In this document: in pieces, positions 8,227-15,662 of the stretch
How the letters are laid out: the number at the start of each line of letters is the position of its first letter
How positions within the stretch are numbered: position 1 is the stretch's first letter
NCBI GenBank assembly: GCA_037130845.1
Contig: JBAXSE010000001.1
Coordinates: 54,733-118,732, forward strand
Direction of reading: 5' to 3'
From: 1-14-0-10-37-14 sp037130845
Lineage (GTDB): Bacteria > Patescibacteriota > Patescibacteriia > Patescibacteriales > Patescibacteriaceae
DNA length: 64,000 nt
The notes under the pieces: generated by a model
Databases searched by the model: none
Told to the model about the DNA's origin: nothing
What the model saw: only the letters and a program-made list of their open reading frames with translations
Made by a program: the position numbers and the translations under genes

Positions 8227-8496
8227 TTATTTGGTTTCTTTGATGATATAACTGCCCTGGATAATGCCCCAGGAGCTCTTCTGCGAGAACTCATAAGTCT
8301 CGATATCTTCCTGGGCTTTGCGGTCTCTGGTCAGATACCAGACTTCATCTTCTTTCCAGGTGATATTGACCAGTTTTTTGCCCGCAGGCAGAGAGATTTT
8401 GCCGGTGGCGCCCCAATGCTTGACGCGTTGGTTTTCGGTGCAGCCGGTGAGAGTGAATGTGGTGATGATGGCGATAAGGACGATAAGCTGTTTCAT
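8227..8496 (-). CDS. Small predicted lipoprotein of unknown function
   Basis: The 89-residue product starts MKQLIVLIAIITTFTLTGC, a type II signal peptide with lipobox LTGC. The mature part is about 70 residues with WYLTRDRKAQEDIETYEF and ends SYIIKETK. The frame is open further upstream, but the ATG at 8496 follows a GGAGTT site and begins the signal peptide. It lies 26 bases downstream of the 8523-9071 gene on the same strand, so both are probably transcribed from the promoter at 9115-9143. No domain was recognised. Confidence 0.7.
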   Translation of the reverse strand: MKQLIVLIAIITTFTLTGCTENQRVKHWGATGKISLPAGKKLVNITWKEDEVWYLTRDRKAQEDIETYEFSQKSSWGIIQGSYIIKETK

Positions 8497-8522
8497 TAAG
8501 TAACTCCGAATAGTGAAAAAAT

Positions 8523-9071
8523 TTATTTTATTAAAATACTGATAATCATTAGTGCAAAAGCCAGGCTGGTGGCGGACAAAATCGGTACGGACCAACGCTT
8601 GTTGTGATAGAACGTTTTGGAGAAGTCGAAAGTCTGCTGTAAATAGCACTTTTCTACTGTTTCATTGGCTGACCAATAGACCTGGACATCATCGCGGCCA
8701 TATTTATAATAGCCGTTATCTTTTAGATGTGGGAGTAGTTGGTAAGTGACTTCAAAGTTCTCTGGTAGCACTTTGACGCGTTGCCAGATTTCTACGGTGT
8801 CTAGATTGTAGAATAGAAAGTCTTCTCTCTCTGACGTTTTGACAAGCTGTTCTAGGTTGCCTTCTTTGCGACTGAGAACACGATTGGGCAGAATTCTATT
8901 GCTTTCCGATGGCAGGGCAGTTCCTTTGAACCCGTGACATTTGATTGATATTCGCGGCGGCATAGGCACGCTGCCGCTTCTGCTGGAATGGTAAATGGTA
9001 TGGAATATTAATAGCGCAATGCCGGCTCCCGCGAGGCAGATAAGCTCAATGATGATTAGTATGGTACTCAC
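8523..9071 (-). CDS. Membrane protein of unknown function
   Basis: The 182-residue protein has an N-terminal membrane helix (about 3-25) and a C-terminal one (about 160-180), with a soluble region between them. This topology recalls DUF3592-type proteins, but no signature was confirmed. The start codon is GTG (9069-9071), preceded by the GGAGTTATC leader shared with other genes here. It forms a short operon with the downstream lipoprotein, so both probably act at the envelope. Confidence 0.65.
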   Translation of the reverse strand: MSTILIIIELICLAGAGIALLIFHTIYHSSRSGSVPMPPRISIKCHGFKGTALPSESNRILPNRVLSRKEGNLEQLVKTSEREDFLFYNLDTVEIWQRVKVLPENFEVTYQLLPHLKDNGYYKYGRDDVQVYWSANETVEKCYLQQTFDFSKTFYHNKRWSVPILSATSLAFALMIISILIK

Positions 9072-9114
9072 GATAACTCCTAAATTGATTGATTGTTAAT
9101 TTACAAAGGCCTGT

Positions 9115-9143
9115 ATTGTATCAGATATTGAGTAAAATGTCAA
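9115..9143 (-). promoter_or_regulatory. Sigma-70-type promoter for the 9071-8227 operon
   Basis: On the minus strand, TTGACA (9138-9143), 17 bases, then TACAAT (9115-9120). A TTAGCC motif lies about 55 bases upstream (9197-9202). Confidence 0.8.
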
Positions 9144-9270
9144 TATCGGGTAAGAAGGGGGCAAATAGGGGTGTATATTATAATTTTTATTTAAAATTAG
9201 CCATTTATTTTGGTACAAGTTTGACAAAAGTAAAATTTATGTTAATATGAAGTTTCTTTATGCGTATACA

Positions 9271-9384
9271 TGCTCCTACAAATACAAAACTCCTACAAAT
9301 ACAAATTATTACAAATCTACAAATCTGTATTTAAACGCCAAGTCCATATTTGTATATTTGTAATAATTTGTATTTGTAGGAACA
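9271..9384. repeat. Family A palindromic repeat, copy 4
   Basis: A 114-bp palindrome from TGCTCCTACAAATACAAAA to ATTTGTATTTGTAGGAACA. As in copy 1, the left arm contains the CTCCTACAAATACAAA unit twice. It fills most of the 331-base gap between the divergent membrane-protein promoter and smpB, and ends 18 bases before the smpB start. The remaining bases (9144-9270) are A+T-rich with no gene seen. Confidence 0.85.
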
Positions 9385-9402
9385 AGTATTAGTTAAGCCA
9401 CT

Positions 9403-9858
9403 ATGAAAGACCTTGCCGTCAACAAAAAAGCCGGTTTCGACTTTGAGCTGCTGGAAGCCTTCAGCGCTGGCTTGGTATTGACCGGCAGCGAGGTTAAGAG
9501 TATCAAAATGGGCCAAGCCAGCCTCAAGGGCGCCTTTGTGGTGCTTAAACAGACTACCAAGGGCCTGCCCGAGGCCTGGCTGCTGAATTGCCTGGTGACG
9601 CCCTACAAGTTCGCTCGCCGCGAGGATCAGGACCCGACCAGGAGCCGTAAATTGCTGCTCAACCGCCGAGAATTGCTGCGCATTGTGAACAAGACCGAAG
9701 AAAAAGGCTTGACTTTGGTCCCGACCAAACTCTATACTGTCAAGGGTAAGGTCAAGCTGGACTTCAGTATCGGCCGCGGCAAAAAGAAATACGACAAGCG
9801 CGCGGACACCAAGAAGAAGGATGTAGAGAGGGAGCTGAGAAGGCGGATGAAAGGCTAA
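9403..9858 (+). CDS. smpB: SsrA-binding protein SmpB
   Basis: SmpB binds tmRNA and delivers it to stalled ribosomes for trans-translation. The 151-residue protein has the usual length and motifs: NKKAGFDFELLEAFSAGLVL and LTGSEVKSIKMGQASLKGAF in the beta-barrel, and the basic C-terminal tail starting GRGKKKYDKR that reaches into the mRNA channel. The gene lies 88 bases upstream of its partner RNA gene ssrA. A weak AGGAA is provided by the end of the family A repeat about 20 bases upstream, so initiation may be inefficient or rely on another signal. Confidence 0.97.
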   Translation: MKDLAVNKKAGFDFELLEAFSAGLVLTGSEVKSIKMGQASLKGAFVVLKQTTKGLPEAWLLNCLVTPYKFARREDQDPTRSRKLLLNRRELLRIVNKTEEKGLTLVPTKLYTVKGKVKLDFSIGRGKKKYDKRADTKKKDVERELRRRMKG

Positions 9859-9946
9859 AGGCAGTCAAAAAGCACTTTAACAACCAAGTTAGATCAATGG
9901 GGGATTATCATTGATAATTGATAATTGTCCATTGAAAATTGAATAA

Positions 9947-10324
9947 GGGGATGCCTGGTTTTGACAGCAAGATATCAGGCGGTTTACTTGCCAAACGGCA
10001 GAGCGTGCCTGCCATAAAGAAACGCAAACTATAATTGCCACAAACGGCAAGCCGGCGTTCGCTTGGAACGTCCCGGCTTTTGTCACCGCTTAAACAGCCG
10101 TGACCATCGTCCCTAGGGAGCTCCGCCCCAGGACCAACGGTGTCATATAGGAGCTGCAATCCGCGTCGCGCCTCAGTGCGCGGGTTAAAGATCGATTGGG
10201 GCTGGCCGGGACTTATTTTGGTCCAGTTTATAGAGCCCTGGCAAGACTAAAAAACGGAACTATGTTTGGTAGACGGTGAGCTGCTTGCTTGTTGGACAGG
10301 GGTTCGATTCCCCTCATCTCCACC
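9947..10324 (+). ncRNA. ssrA: Transfer-messenger RNA (tmRNA)
   Basis: The 5' end GGGGATG pairs with CATCTCC (10315-10321) to form the alanyl-tRNA-like acceptor, and GGACAGGGGTTCGATTCCCC forms the T arm. The 3' end reads CTCCACC followed by T, so the terminal A of CCA is not encoded. A helix starting AAGCCGG (10049-10055) and closing with CCGGCTT marks the region around the tag reading frame. In the frame ending at TAA 10091-10093 the tag ends P-A-F-V-T-A. The usual GCA-AAC resume codon pair (10024-10029) is in a different frame with no early stop, so the exact tag is unresolved. Confidence 0.93.
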
Positions 10325-10372
10325 TTCGCCTCGCAGTAGCTCGGCTACGGTGGACGCAGTCCACCTGGCAGA

Positions 10373-10427
10373 GCGTAGGCGGGTTGTACCTCGCCGAAGC
10401 TTTATGCGTAGGCGGGTTGTACCTCGC
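10373..10427. repeat. 22-bp direct repeat after tmRNA
   Basis: Two identical copies of a 22-mer starting GCGTAGGCGGGTTGTACCTC are at 10373-10394 and 10406-10427. They lie between the tmRNA 3' end and a GIY-YIG gene. A comparable pair of repeats follows tRNA-Ala at 50194-50258. Confidence 0.8.
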
Positions 10428-10482
10428 TATTATTGCGAGTAAGAGAGTAGTATTTTTAGTGTACGCAAAATAATTTTATTAT

Positions 10483-10728
10483 ATGAATTTTTATGTTTAT
10501 ATACTAAGATGTAATAATGGAGGCTTGTATGTCGGCTGTACAAATGATCTAAAAGAGAGAGTTGAAAGGCATAAAAATGGATATAATAAATACACAAGCG
10601 GACATTTGCCGGTTGTCTTGATTTTTTATTCATGCTTTAATAATAAATATACAGCATTCAATTTTGAAAAGTATTTAAAATCAGGTTCTGGCCGAGCATT
10701 TATTAGCAAACACTTAGTTAACAATTGA
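10483..10728 (+). CDS. GIY-YIG family nuclease-like protein
   Basis: The 81-residue protein is a single GIY-YIG domain: FYVYILRC (the GIY strand), LYVGCTNDLKERVERHK (YVG plus the catalytic Arg) and a C-terminal glutamate in NFEKYLKSG. It belongs to the short UvrC-N-like/YhbQ-type group whose function is unclear. It sits between the tmRNA and tRNA-Leu genes, without a clear ribosome-binding site, next to direct repeats. Similar genes in this window are at 49846 (overlapping tRNA-Ala) and, more distantly, 29717. A homing-type or RNA-gene-associated role is possible but unproven. Confidence 0.85.
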   Translation: MNFYVYILRCNNGGLYVGCTNDLKERVERHKNGYNKYTSGHLPVVLIFYSCFNNKYTAFNFEKYLKSGSGRAFISKHLVNN

Positions 10729-10736
10729 AAGATTTT

Positions 10737-10818
10737 GGCCCGATGGTGAAATGGTATACACGCAACACTTAAAATGTTGTGCCTTATGGGCGTGTGGGTT
10801 CGAGTCCCACTCGGGCTA
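10737..10818 (+). tRNA. tRNA-Leu (anticodon TAA)
   Basis: The 7-bp acceptor GGCCCGA (10737-10743) pairs with TCGGGCT (10811-10817), with discriminator A. The anticodon loop is CTTAAAA, giving anticodon TAA. A variable region precedes the T arm GTGGG-TTCGAGT-CCCAC. CCA is not encoded. Confidence 0.92.
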
Positions 10819-10925
10819 CTGTAAAAATTGACATTTTGTGCTGATTTTGGTTTAACTAATGCCGTATCAGCACTGTTGACAGAAAGCAAATAAGTGTTTA
10901 TATTAGTTAGGTTGTTAATTGACTC

Positions 10926-10997
10926 GCGGGTATCGTATAGTGGCTATTACATTGCCTTGCCAAGGCAGAGATACGGGTCCGATTCCCGTTACCCGCT
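10926..10997 (+). tRNA. tRNA-Gly (anticodon GCC), island attachment gene
   Basis: Acceptor GCGGGTA (10926-10932) pairs with TACCCGC (10990-10996). The anticodon loop TTGCCAA gives GCC. The T arm reads ACGGG-TCCGATT-CCCGT. CCA is not encoded. The 3' 20 bases of the gene lie within the direct repeat that also ends the downstream island, so this tRNA gene is the integration site. Confidence 0.92.
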
Positions 10998-10998
10998 C
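10978..10998 (+). other. attL: left attachment site of the island
   Basis: A 21-bp sequence (core CCGATTCCCGTTACCCGC) forms the T-loop and acceptor end of tRNA-Gly. It is repeated exactly at 31286-31306. The integrase gene ends 27 bases downstream, the classical arrangement for tRNA-targeting tyrosine recombinases. Confidence 0.88.
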
Positions 10999-11012
10999 AG
11001 AAGAAACAAACG

Positions 11013-11040
11013 AAAAGATGATGCTTAGGCATCGTCTTTT
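11013..11040. terminator. Terminator between tRNA-Gly and the integrase gene
   Basis: A 12-bp stem (11013-11024 with 11029-11040, one G-T pair) with loop TTAG is flanked by a T-run on the plus strand (TTTTTGTTTT) and A/T on the other. It can end tRNA-Gly transcription and, on the minus strand, overlaps the last codons of the integrase gene. Confidence 0.75.
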
Positions 11041-12164
11041 TGTTTTATATTAGCGGTGTATTTGTCCAGTGACTGGTTACTAAAGGCTAGCTCCTCGAGT
11101 GGCATATTAAAGCCCTTGCCCGCCGGATGCCCAAATATTTTTGGATCATCTAGCACATTGACAGCATACTCTAAGTTTTCAGTATTAATGTGTGCGTAGC
11201 GTATAGTAGTCTTGATGTCGCTGTGGCCAAGTAATATCTGAACAGTTCTTAGTGACACATTTTTCTGAACCATTCTAGAGGCAAAGGTATGCCTAAAGAT
11301 ATGCCAGCCTACTCGTCTAATACCAGCTCGCTTACAGGCGCGCTTGAGAGCTCTGAGACTATTGAACTGTGCGACTCTATTGCCCCAGCCATTCTTGAAA
11401 ACATAACCAATTTTATTGTCCATATGCAACAGCATATTGTAGAGATCATGGGACATTGGTATATATCTAGGCTTATTGCTCTTAGTGCTGCCTTCAATTT
11501 TTCTCGAGACCGCTCTACTTATCGTTAACCGCCTATTTGTTAGGTCGACATTCTGCCAATCTAGCGCAATGAGTTCGCCAAACCTTAATCCAGTCCTTAG
11601 GGCAAAGAATATCATGTCATGCAGTACCCCTGTGGTATTGGCCAGTAGAGCAGTGCATTCCGAGTCAGTCAGACAAGTCATCTCTTTCTCGGTAACTGAT
11701 ATCATTCTAATTATGGGCATTTTCTCTAATAAGTTATCTTCTTGTGCAATACTAAGGCACTTGCGTAGCACAGACAAATGATTATTAATGGTTTTGTTAC
11801 TCATTTTTTGTTTCACTTTAGATTGTTTGTACTCTTCAATGCTTAGGTTGCTTATCTGTGAGAATTCAAATTTCCCAAAGTAGGGGACAAGATCCGTTCT
11901 AAGAATAGACTCTTTCGAACTAATTTCCGATGGCTTATTGTTATTATGAACATGTGTTTTATGCCAATGCCAAGCAAAGTCAGCAAAGTATTTAAATTTT
12001 GCCTCTTTTGTTACTATGGGTCGATTAGCCATTAGGTCTGAAATCAGACTGGCCTCAAACTTTTTGGCGTTCTCTCTGGTGTTGGAAGGGCTTTTGATGC
12101 GGTACCTCTTGTGCTTATAGCGGAAGTCAGCATACCAAGTGCCGTTTATTTTTCTTGTAGCCAT
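11025..12164 (-). CDS. Tyrosine recombinase (island integrase)
   Basis: The 379-residue enzyme, counted from the ATG at 12164, has an N-terminal arm/SAM-like DNA-binding part with KINGTWYADFRYKHKRY and a core catalytic domain. Catalytic residues are visible: Arg in ALRTGLRFGEL, the H-x-x-R box in HIFRHTFASRM, His in LLGHSDIKTT and the tyrosine in TTIRYAHI. A TTG at 12185 would extend it, but the ATG has CAGGG upstream and begins 4 bases after the excisionase stop. It ends next to attL in tRNA-Gly and should catalyse integration and, with the upstream gene, excision. Confidence 0.93.
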   Translation of the reverse strand: MATRKINGTWYADFRYKHKRYRIKSPSNTRENAKKFEASLISDLMANRPIVTKEAKFKYFADFAWHWHKTHVHNNNKPSEISSKESILRTDLVPYFGKFEFSQISNLSIEEYKQSKVKQKMSNKTINNHLSVLRKCLSIAQEDNLLEKMPIIRMISVTEKEMTCLTDSECTALLANTTGVLHDMIFFALRTGLRFGELIALDWQNVDLTNRRLTISRAVSRKIEGSTKSNKPRYIPMSHDLYNMLLHMDNKIGYVFKNGWGNRVAQFNSLRALKRACKRAGIRRVGWHIFRHTFASRMVQKNVSLRTVQILLGHSDIKTTIRYAHINTENLEYAVNVLDDPKIFGHPAGKGFNMPLEELAFSNQSLDKYTANIKQKDDA

Positions 12165-12168
12165 ATTA

Positions 12169-12369
12169 TTACCCTGTCGAACCAATACGATTGTCCTTTA
12201 GGTAGCTCAAAACATCTTCTTCGGTAAAGCGGATACTACTACCAATTCTAAAAAAAGGTATTTTTCTGGACTCTACCAGTCGATAAAGCGTTACCAGTGA
12301 TATACTAAACAACTTTGCTATCTGATTGGCAGTATAAAGCTGAGGAATTGTATTGGGCTCGACATTCAT
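12169..12369 (-). CDS. Excisionase-like helix-turn-helix protein
   Basis: The 66-residue protein is a MerR/HTH_17-type DNA-binding domain: LYTANQIAKLFSISLVTLYR is the helix-turn-helix and KIPFFRIGSSIRFTEEDVLS is the wing and helix. Such proteins act as recombination directionality factors or repressors next to tyrosine integrases. It ends 4 bases before the integrase ATG, so the two are cotranscribed. Two ATAGCTAT palindromes lie about 25-45 bases upstream. Confidence 0.85.
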   Translation of the reverse strand: MNVEPNTIPQLYTANQIAKLFSISLVTLYRLVESRKIPFFRIGSSIRFTEEDVLSYLKDNRIGSTG

Positions 12370-12394
12370 TTAATTGTTAAAGGGCAATATTGAG

Positions 12395-12414
12395 ATAGCT
12401 ATTTATATAGCTAT
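12395..12414. promoter_or_regulatory. Paired palindromes upstream of the excisionase-like gene
   Basis: The self-complementary 8-mer ATAGCTAT occurs at 12395-12402 and again at 12407-12414, separated by TTAT. The position just upstream of the excisionase-integrase operon fits an operator or arm-type site. The binding protein is unknown. Confidence 0.5.
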
Positions 12415-12492
12415 ATGGGCCTCATTATTGTACCCTTTTTTAGATTAGGCAACAAATAAGATAACTGGCATCATTTTTATGTTTTTTATTCG

Positions 12493-12738
12493 TCAGACGG
12501 GCGAATTGCCCTCATTTTTTGTCGCCGTCAGCTTCTTTTCTGACAAGCTGTCTATGTACTTAAGTGTAGATTTTTTGTCTTTGCCATAATCGTCCTTATC
12601 CACTAGCTTATTAAACCAGCGGTGGATATGTTGCTGACTAAAGCCTTGGCCTTCAATAGCCATAATAAAAATACCGTGGGTGCTCCACTCAGGGTGTTGT
12701 TGGGCTATCTTGTTAAATCTTCGTTCAATTGACTTCAT
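12493..12738 (-). CDS. Hypothetical island protein
   Basis: An 81-residue, mostly helical and charged protein starting MKSIERRFNKIAQQ. It overlaps the stop of the preceding gene by 4 bases (ATGA, 12735-12738), indicating translational coupling. No domain was recognised. Confidence 0.55.
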   Translation of the reverse strand: MKSIERRFNKIAQQHPEWSTHGIFIMAIEGQGFSQQHIHRWFNKLVDKDDYGKDKKSTLKYIDSLSEKKLTATKNEGNSPV

Positions 12739-12944
12739 GGTTTTAGTTTTAATTTTTTAGATCGTGGAACATGCTTTGGTAGGGCACGTTTGCAGGCTAT
12801 GCATTTGTGAGGTTTGTCGATAATGAGTTTGTATGGCGACGATTGACAAAGGCCTTTACTCAAGTAGTCAAAGCACTCAGGGCATAACAGGCTCTTGCCG
12901 TCGCTATCGATATATGCGAGGACTACAACTTCTTCTTTGGTCAT
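12735..12944 (-). CDS. Hypothetical protein with zinc-ribbon cysteines
   Basis: A 69-residue protein with two C-x2-C pairs (CPEC and CIAC) about 28 residues apart, which could bind one zinc ion, and a basic C-terminus (RSKKLKLKP). It is coupled to the next gene by a 4-base overlap. A nucleic-acid-binding role is likely but inferred only from the cysteine pattern. The 198 bases upstream of it (12945-13142) show no gene. Confidence 0.55.
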   Translation of the reverse strand: MTKEEVVVLAYIDSDGKSLLCPECFDYLSKGLCQSSPYKLIIDKPHKCIACKRALPKHVPRSKKLKLKP

Positions 12945-13142
12945 AATTTTACAGCGGTGATAACTATTGGTCTGGTCCTAATATAGTTATTCCTATGCTG
13001 GTTAATGGTATTAATAAGCAACTGGTAGCTGTGCTAGAGTGAAACATTACCGTGCCTATAAAAAGGCAATACTTATCAGTGAAATTTTTTACAAATTTAT
13101 AAAAATATCACTAGCGAGAAAAGGCAATTATTATGAAGGTCG

Positions 13143-13925
13143 TCATGGACGTTGCCCTCTAGTCTTTCTCGCCAATGACACGCCAGTAAATTTATAAATG
13201 TTCGGTCTGAGTTGGCACAAGTAGTATCCTCTCTTATCAGCTCTTATAAAATAACTTCTAAGATTGTCTGCTATCTTGAAGCCATCGATTACTAAGTCCA
13301 TGTGATTTAAAAGCCAATTGCCAAATTGATCAGGATGGCTGATATGGACTCTTATTCTTGGAACTAGTGTAGCTTCGTTGCGATATCCTATGGCATCAGA
13401 GAGGTCAATTAGGTTTATGACTGATCGTCTCGTCATTAAGAAATAGTCAGCAACACTGCCATAACTAATTCTGCCTTTAGTGTATATTCTTGATTTACCT
13501 TTTCTAAAGTCCTGCTCTAGGTAGCACTTGATGATATAAGCCTTAAACAATCTTAGACTGGTGAATAGATTGGCAAATTTAGAATTTCTTCGCTCGCTTC
13601 TGATTAATTCATATCGTAGCTTGTGCTTGAATAACTGCTTGGATAGAGATGAATAAAATGCTTTATTGCCTGCGAGTCCACGAAACAAACTTGAATGATT
13701 GATAACTCTTTTGGTGTAGGCAAGGCTTCTCTTGGTACGCTTACATAATCTTCCGATATCCACCCACCCTCGACCTTCTTGGTCTATTAGATGTCTACTG
13801 ATAAACCACAGCCAGAACCCTGGCATCATCTCTTTGTGCTTCTTCACTATGTGATATAGAAGTCGCAGACAGACTTTTACTATCTTGTCGTCTCTTTTGG
13901 TTTGAAGTTTTTTTAATTCCGCCAT
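13143..13925 (-). CDS. Unknown basic protein with possible tandem helix-turn-helix segments
   Basis: The 260-residue product, counted from M at 13925 (the frame is open nine codons further), is rich in K and R. Two stretches look like winged-helix segments: VDIGRLCKRTKRSLAYTKRV (about 70-90) and ISYGSVADYFLMTRRSVINL (about 160-180). This layout recalls replication initiators of small elements, but no Rep signature was confirmed. It is alone on its strand between non-coding stretches. Confidence 0.55.
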   Translation of the reverse strand: MAELKKLQTKRDDKIVKVCLRLLYHIVKKHKEMMPGFWLWFISRHLIDQEGRGWVDIGRLCKRTKRSLAYTKRVINHSSLFRGLAGNKAFYSSLSKQLFKHKLRYELIRSERRNSKFANLFTSLRLFKAYIIKCYLEQDFRKGKSRIYTKGRISYGSVADYFLMTRRSVINLIDLSDAIGYRNEATLVPRIRVHISHPDQFGNWLLNHMDLVIDGFKIADNLRSYFIRADKRGYYLCQLRPNIYKFTGVSLARKTRGQRP

Positions 13926-14043
13926 GATTAAAAGGTACACAAAAAACAGCAAAAAAATAATTGGTTTTCGCTTAACAAAGACAATAAAAAAACAGCTAGA
14001 GATAGCTGTTTATTAAGTGTTAAGTAAATTGTTAAGTAAATTA

Positions 14044-14661
14044 TTACTGCTTCAGGAATTTTATATTAAATTTATCTCGATTCAGCATATATCCTGATGT
14101 TCTGATTATTAGTTCGTCGGTTATTCCGAAGTAGGCGCTAAATTTATGGTTTAAGTCTTTTTTTAGCCTACTTAGTCCTGACATAACAGGGTTTGAATTA
14201 TTACCGTAGATATTTTCTGCCTTCACTGGTTGATCACCATTTAATTTTAAAAGCAGGTCTGTTTCCTTTGGTGTTATCGAAAGAGTCTGATTGTTTGCCC
14301 TCTTGCCCATGTAGACAAGCTTTTCAGAGATAGATATATAAAGGTTTGATTTGCCGGTGTCAGTGCCATCCTGGTTCTCAAGATTCTTTAAATGAACTTT
14401 TAGTTGGGGAGTATAACATCCATGTATTGTGTAGACGTCGTCTTTGACGGTGTACCTTTTGATTACTGGTCTTTCTTTTTCGTCAAAATAAATTACACGT
14501 TCCTTAAGTTTATCGAGAAACTCTTTTAACACTTCTTTGTTTCTTAATTCACCATCAACTTCACCGATGGCAAACTGAAAACTGCCAACATGATTGTTAA
14601 GAGTCAATCTCTTGTTAATAAGAAATTGAGCGAATACTTTTCTTAATCTTGGTTTATCCAT
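14044..14661 (-). CDS. Putative regulator with C-terminal OmpR-type winged helix
   Basis: In this 205-residue protein the last ~85 residues match the pattern of OmpR/PhoB-type DNA-binding domains: LSITPKETDLLLKLNGDQPV, then a helix with SGLSRLKKDLNHKF, then the wing IIRTSGYMLNRD. The first ~120 residues are not a receiver domain and are unrecognised. A likely promoter (14669-14697) places the transcription start within a few bases of the ATG, so the message may be nearly leaderless. As the only clear regulator in the island's left half, it may control island functions. Confidence 0.65.
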   Translation of the reverse strand: MDKPRLRKVFAQFLINKRLTLNNHVGSFQFAIGEVDGELRNKEVLKEFLDKLKERVIYFDEKERPVIKRYTVKDDVYTIHGCYTPQLKVHLKNLENQDGTDTGKSNLYISISEKLVYMGKRANNQTLSITPKETDLLLKLNGDQPVKAENIYGNNSNPVMSGLSRLKKDLNHKFSAYFGITDELIIRTSGYMLNRDKFNIKFLKQ

Positions 14662-14668
14662 ATTTGGT

Positions 14669-14697
14669 ATAGTATCAAATTATTAATATTTTGTCAT
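14669..14697 (-). promoter_or_regulatory. Probable promoter of the winged-helix regulator gene
   Basis: On the minus strand, ATGACA (14692-14697), 17 bases, TACTAT (14669-14674), each one base from consensus. The expected start is only a few bases before the ATG at 14661. Confidence 0.5.
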
Positions 14698-15088
14698 ATC
14701 AATTATTCAGCCACAGGCCACAAGTAAAAATTTAGTAAAAAATTTTTGGCCAGGCACGTTTTGAATTTACTAATCATTTTGGAAACACTCCCACCGTCCC
14801 GGCTCCAGCCAGGGGCCTCTTGTACACTACTTTCTTATTGGCAGTCTGGTAAACAAAGCACACTGCCCTCCAACAAAGCTACTATTTCTCTTTAGCTGTA
14901 GATTGTTTCACAACTCGCTCGCGCTCGCGACTATTTCTGTGGTGGTTGGGGTTGCTAATATACACTTAGCTGTCTTAGCAACCTTCGACTACCGCTAACT
15001 AACCAAGTTGTCCTTAGAGACAGCTTTAATTTTGGCAAAATTAATCCACGAAGCTTCTTAAGTGGTTTAGTGATTAGCCAACAAATTT
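14698..15088. other. Structured non-coding stretch of the island
   Basis: About 390 bases with no credible gene. It holds a 9-bp hairpin (14950-14958 with 14975-14983, GGTTGCTAA/TTAGCAACC), a CTCGCTCGCGCTCGCGA block near 14912-14930, and GC-rich GGCTCCAGCCAG near 14812. It lies between divergent genes. It could be an origin, a transfer or packaging site, or an RNA gene; nothing seen decides among these. Confidence 0.4.
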
Positions 15089-15376
15089 ATGAGTAAATTA
15101 GAACCATCCGCGTGGAAGGGATCTATGCTGACGTATCGCATGGTGCATGCGGAGATAGTCAAAAAATATGGTGAAAAAATGGGCAAAAGGTACAGACCGT
15201 CCAACTGTCGGACGCTAAATTCTTGGCGGGAGAATGGATTTTTCGTAAAGAAAGGGAGCCGAGCCATTCGCTCAATCACATTCATCCCTAAGACAGATGC
15301 CAACGGTCAAACCACGGTATATCGCAAGAACGTTAATCTATTCTTTTACCCAGACCTAGAAAGGATCATAAAGTAA
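15089..15376 (+). CDS. Hypothetical protein, possibly ArdC N-terminal-like
   Basis: A 95-residue protein containing W-x-x-x-G-x-x-V-K-K-G-S-R-A (SWRENGFFVKKGSRAIRS), then SITFIPK and KNVNLFFYPDLE. This loosely follows the ArdC N-terminal (ssDNA-binding antirestriction) pattern of G..V+KGE+ then a strand ending in VFN. The match is by eye and weak. It begins a plus-strand set of four genes (15089-16585) that ends at a terminator. Confidence 0.5.
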   Translation: MSKLEPSAWKGSMLTYRMVHAEIVKKYGEKMGKRYRPSNCRTLNSWRENGFFVKKGSRAIRSITFIPKTDANGQTTVYRKNVNLFFYPDLERIIK

Positions 15377-15381
15377 ACTAT

Positions 15382-15615
15382 ATGACAAGCAAAACAGCTG
15401 AGTTAGATTACAACGAATTTCAGCAAAACAATATCGCCTTAATGAGTGCTGGAACTCTTACCAAATTAAAATCTGGTGATTGGTCTAGGACTCCAGCACC
15501 GCTCATGCAGTGTGTAGTCTGCGGAGGGAAGCTAACGACATTCGTCATGAAGTACTTCAACTGGGATTCAGTTAAGTTCAAGTGTTACAAGTGCCAAGAC
15601 AAGGCTAATAAATAA
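15382..15615 (+). CDS. Hypothetical protein with zinc-ribbon cysteines
   Basis: This 77-residue protein starts 5 bases after the previous stop. Two C-x2-C pairs (CVVC and CYKC, about 27 residues apart) suggest a zinc ribbon. No domain was identified. It shares the zinc-ribbon theme with the minus-strand gene at 12735. Confidence 0.5.
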   Translation: MTSKTAELDYNEFQQNNIALMSAGTLTKLKSGDWSRTPAPLMQCVVCGGKLTTFVMKYFNWDSVKFKCYKCQDKANK

Positions 15616-15662
15616 CTAACAAGAGCTGTGGTGGCAATGCTATCACAGCTCTAATCAAATTT

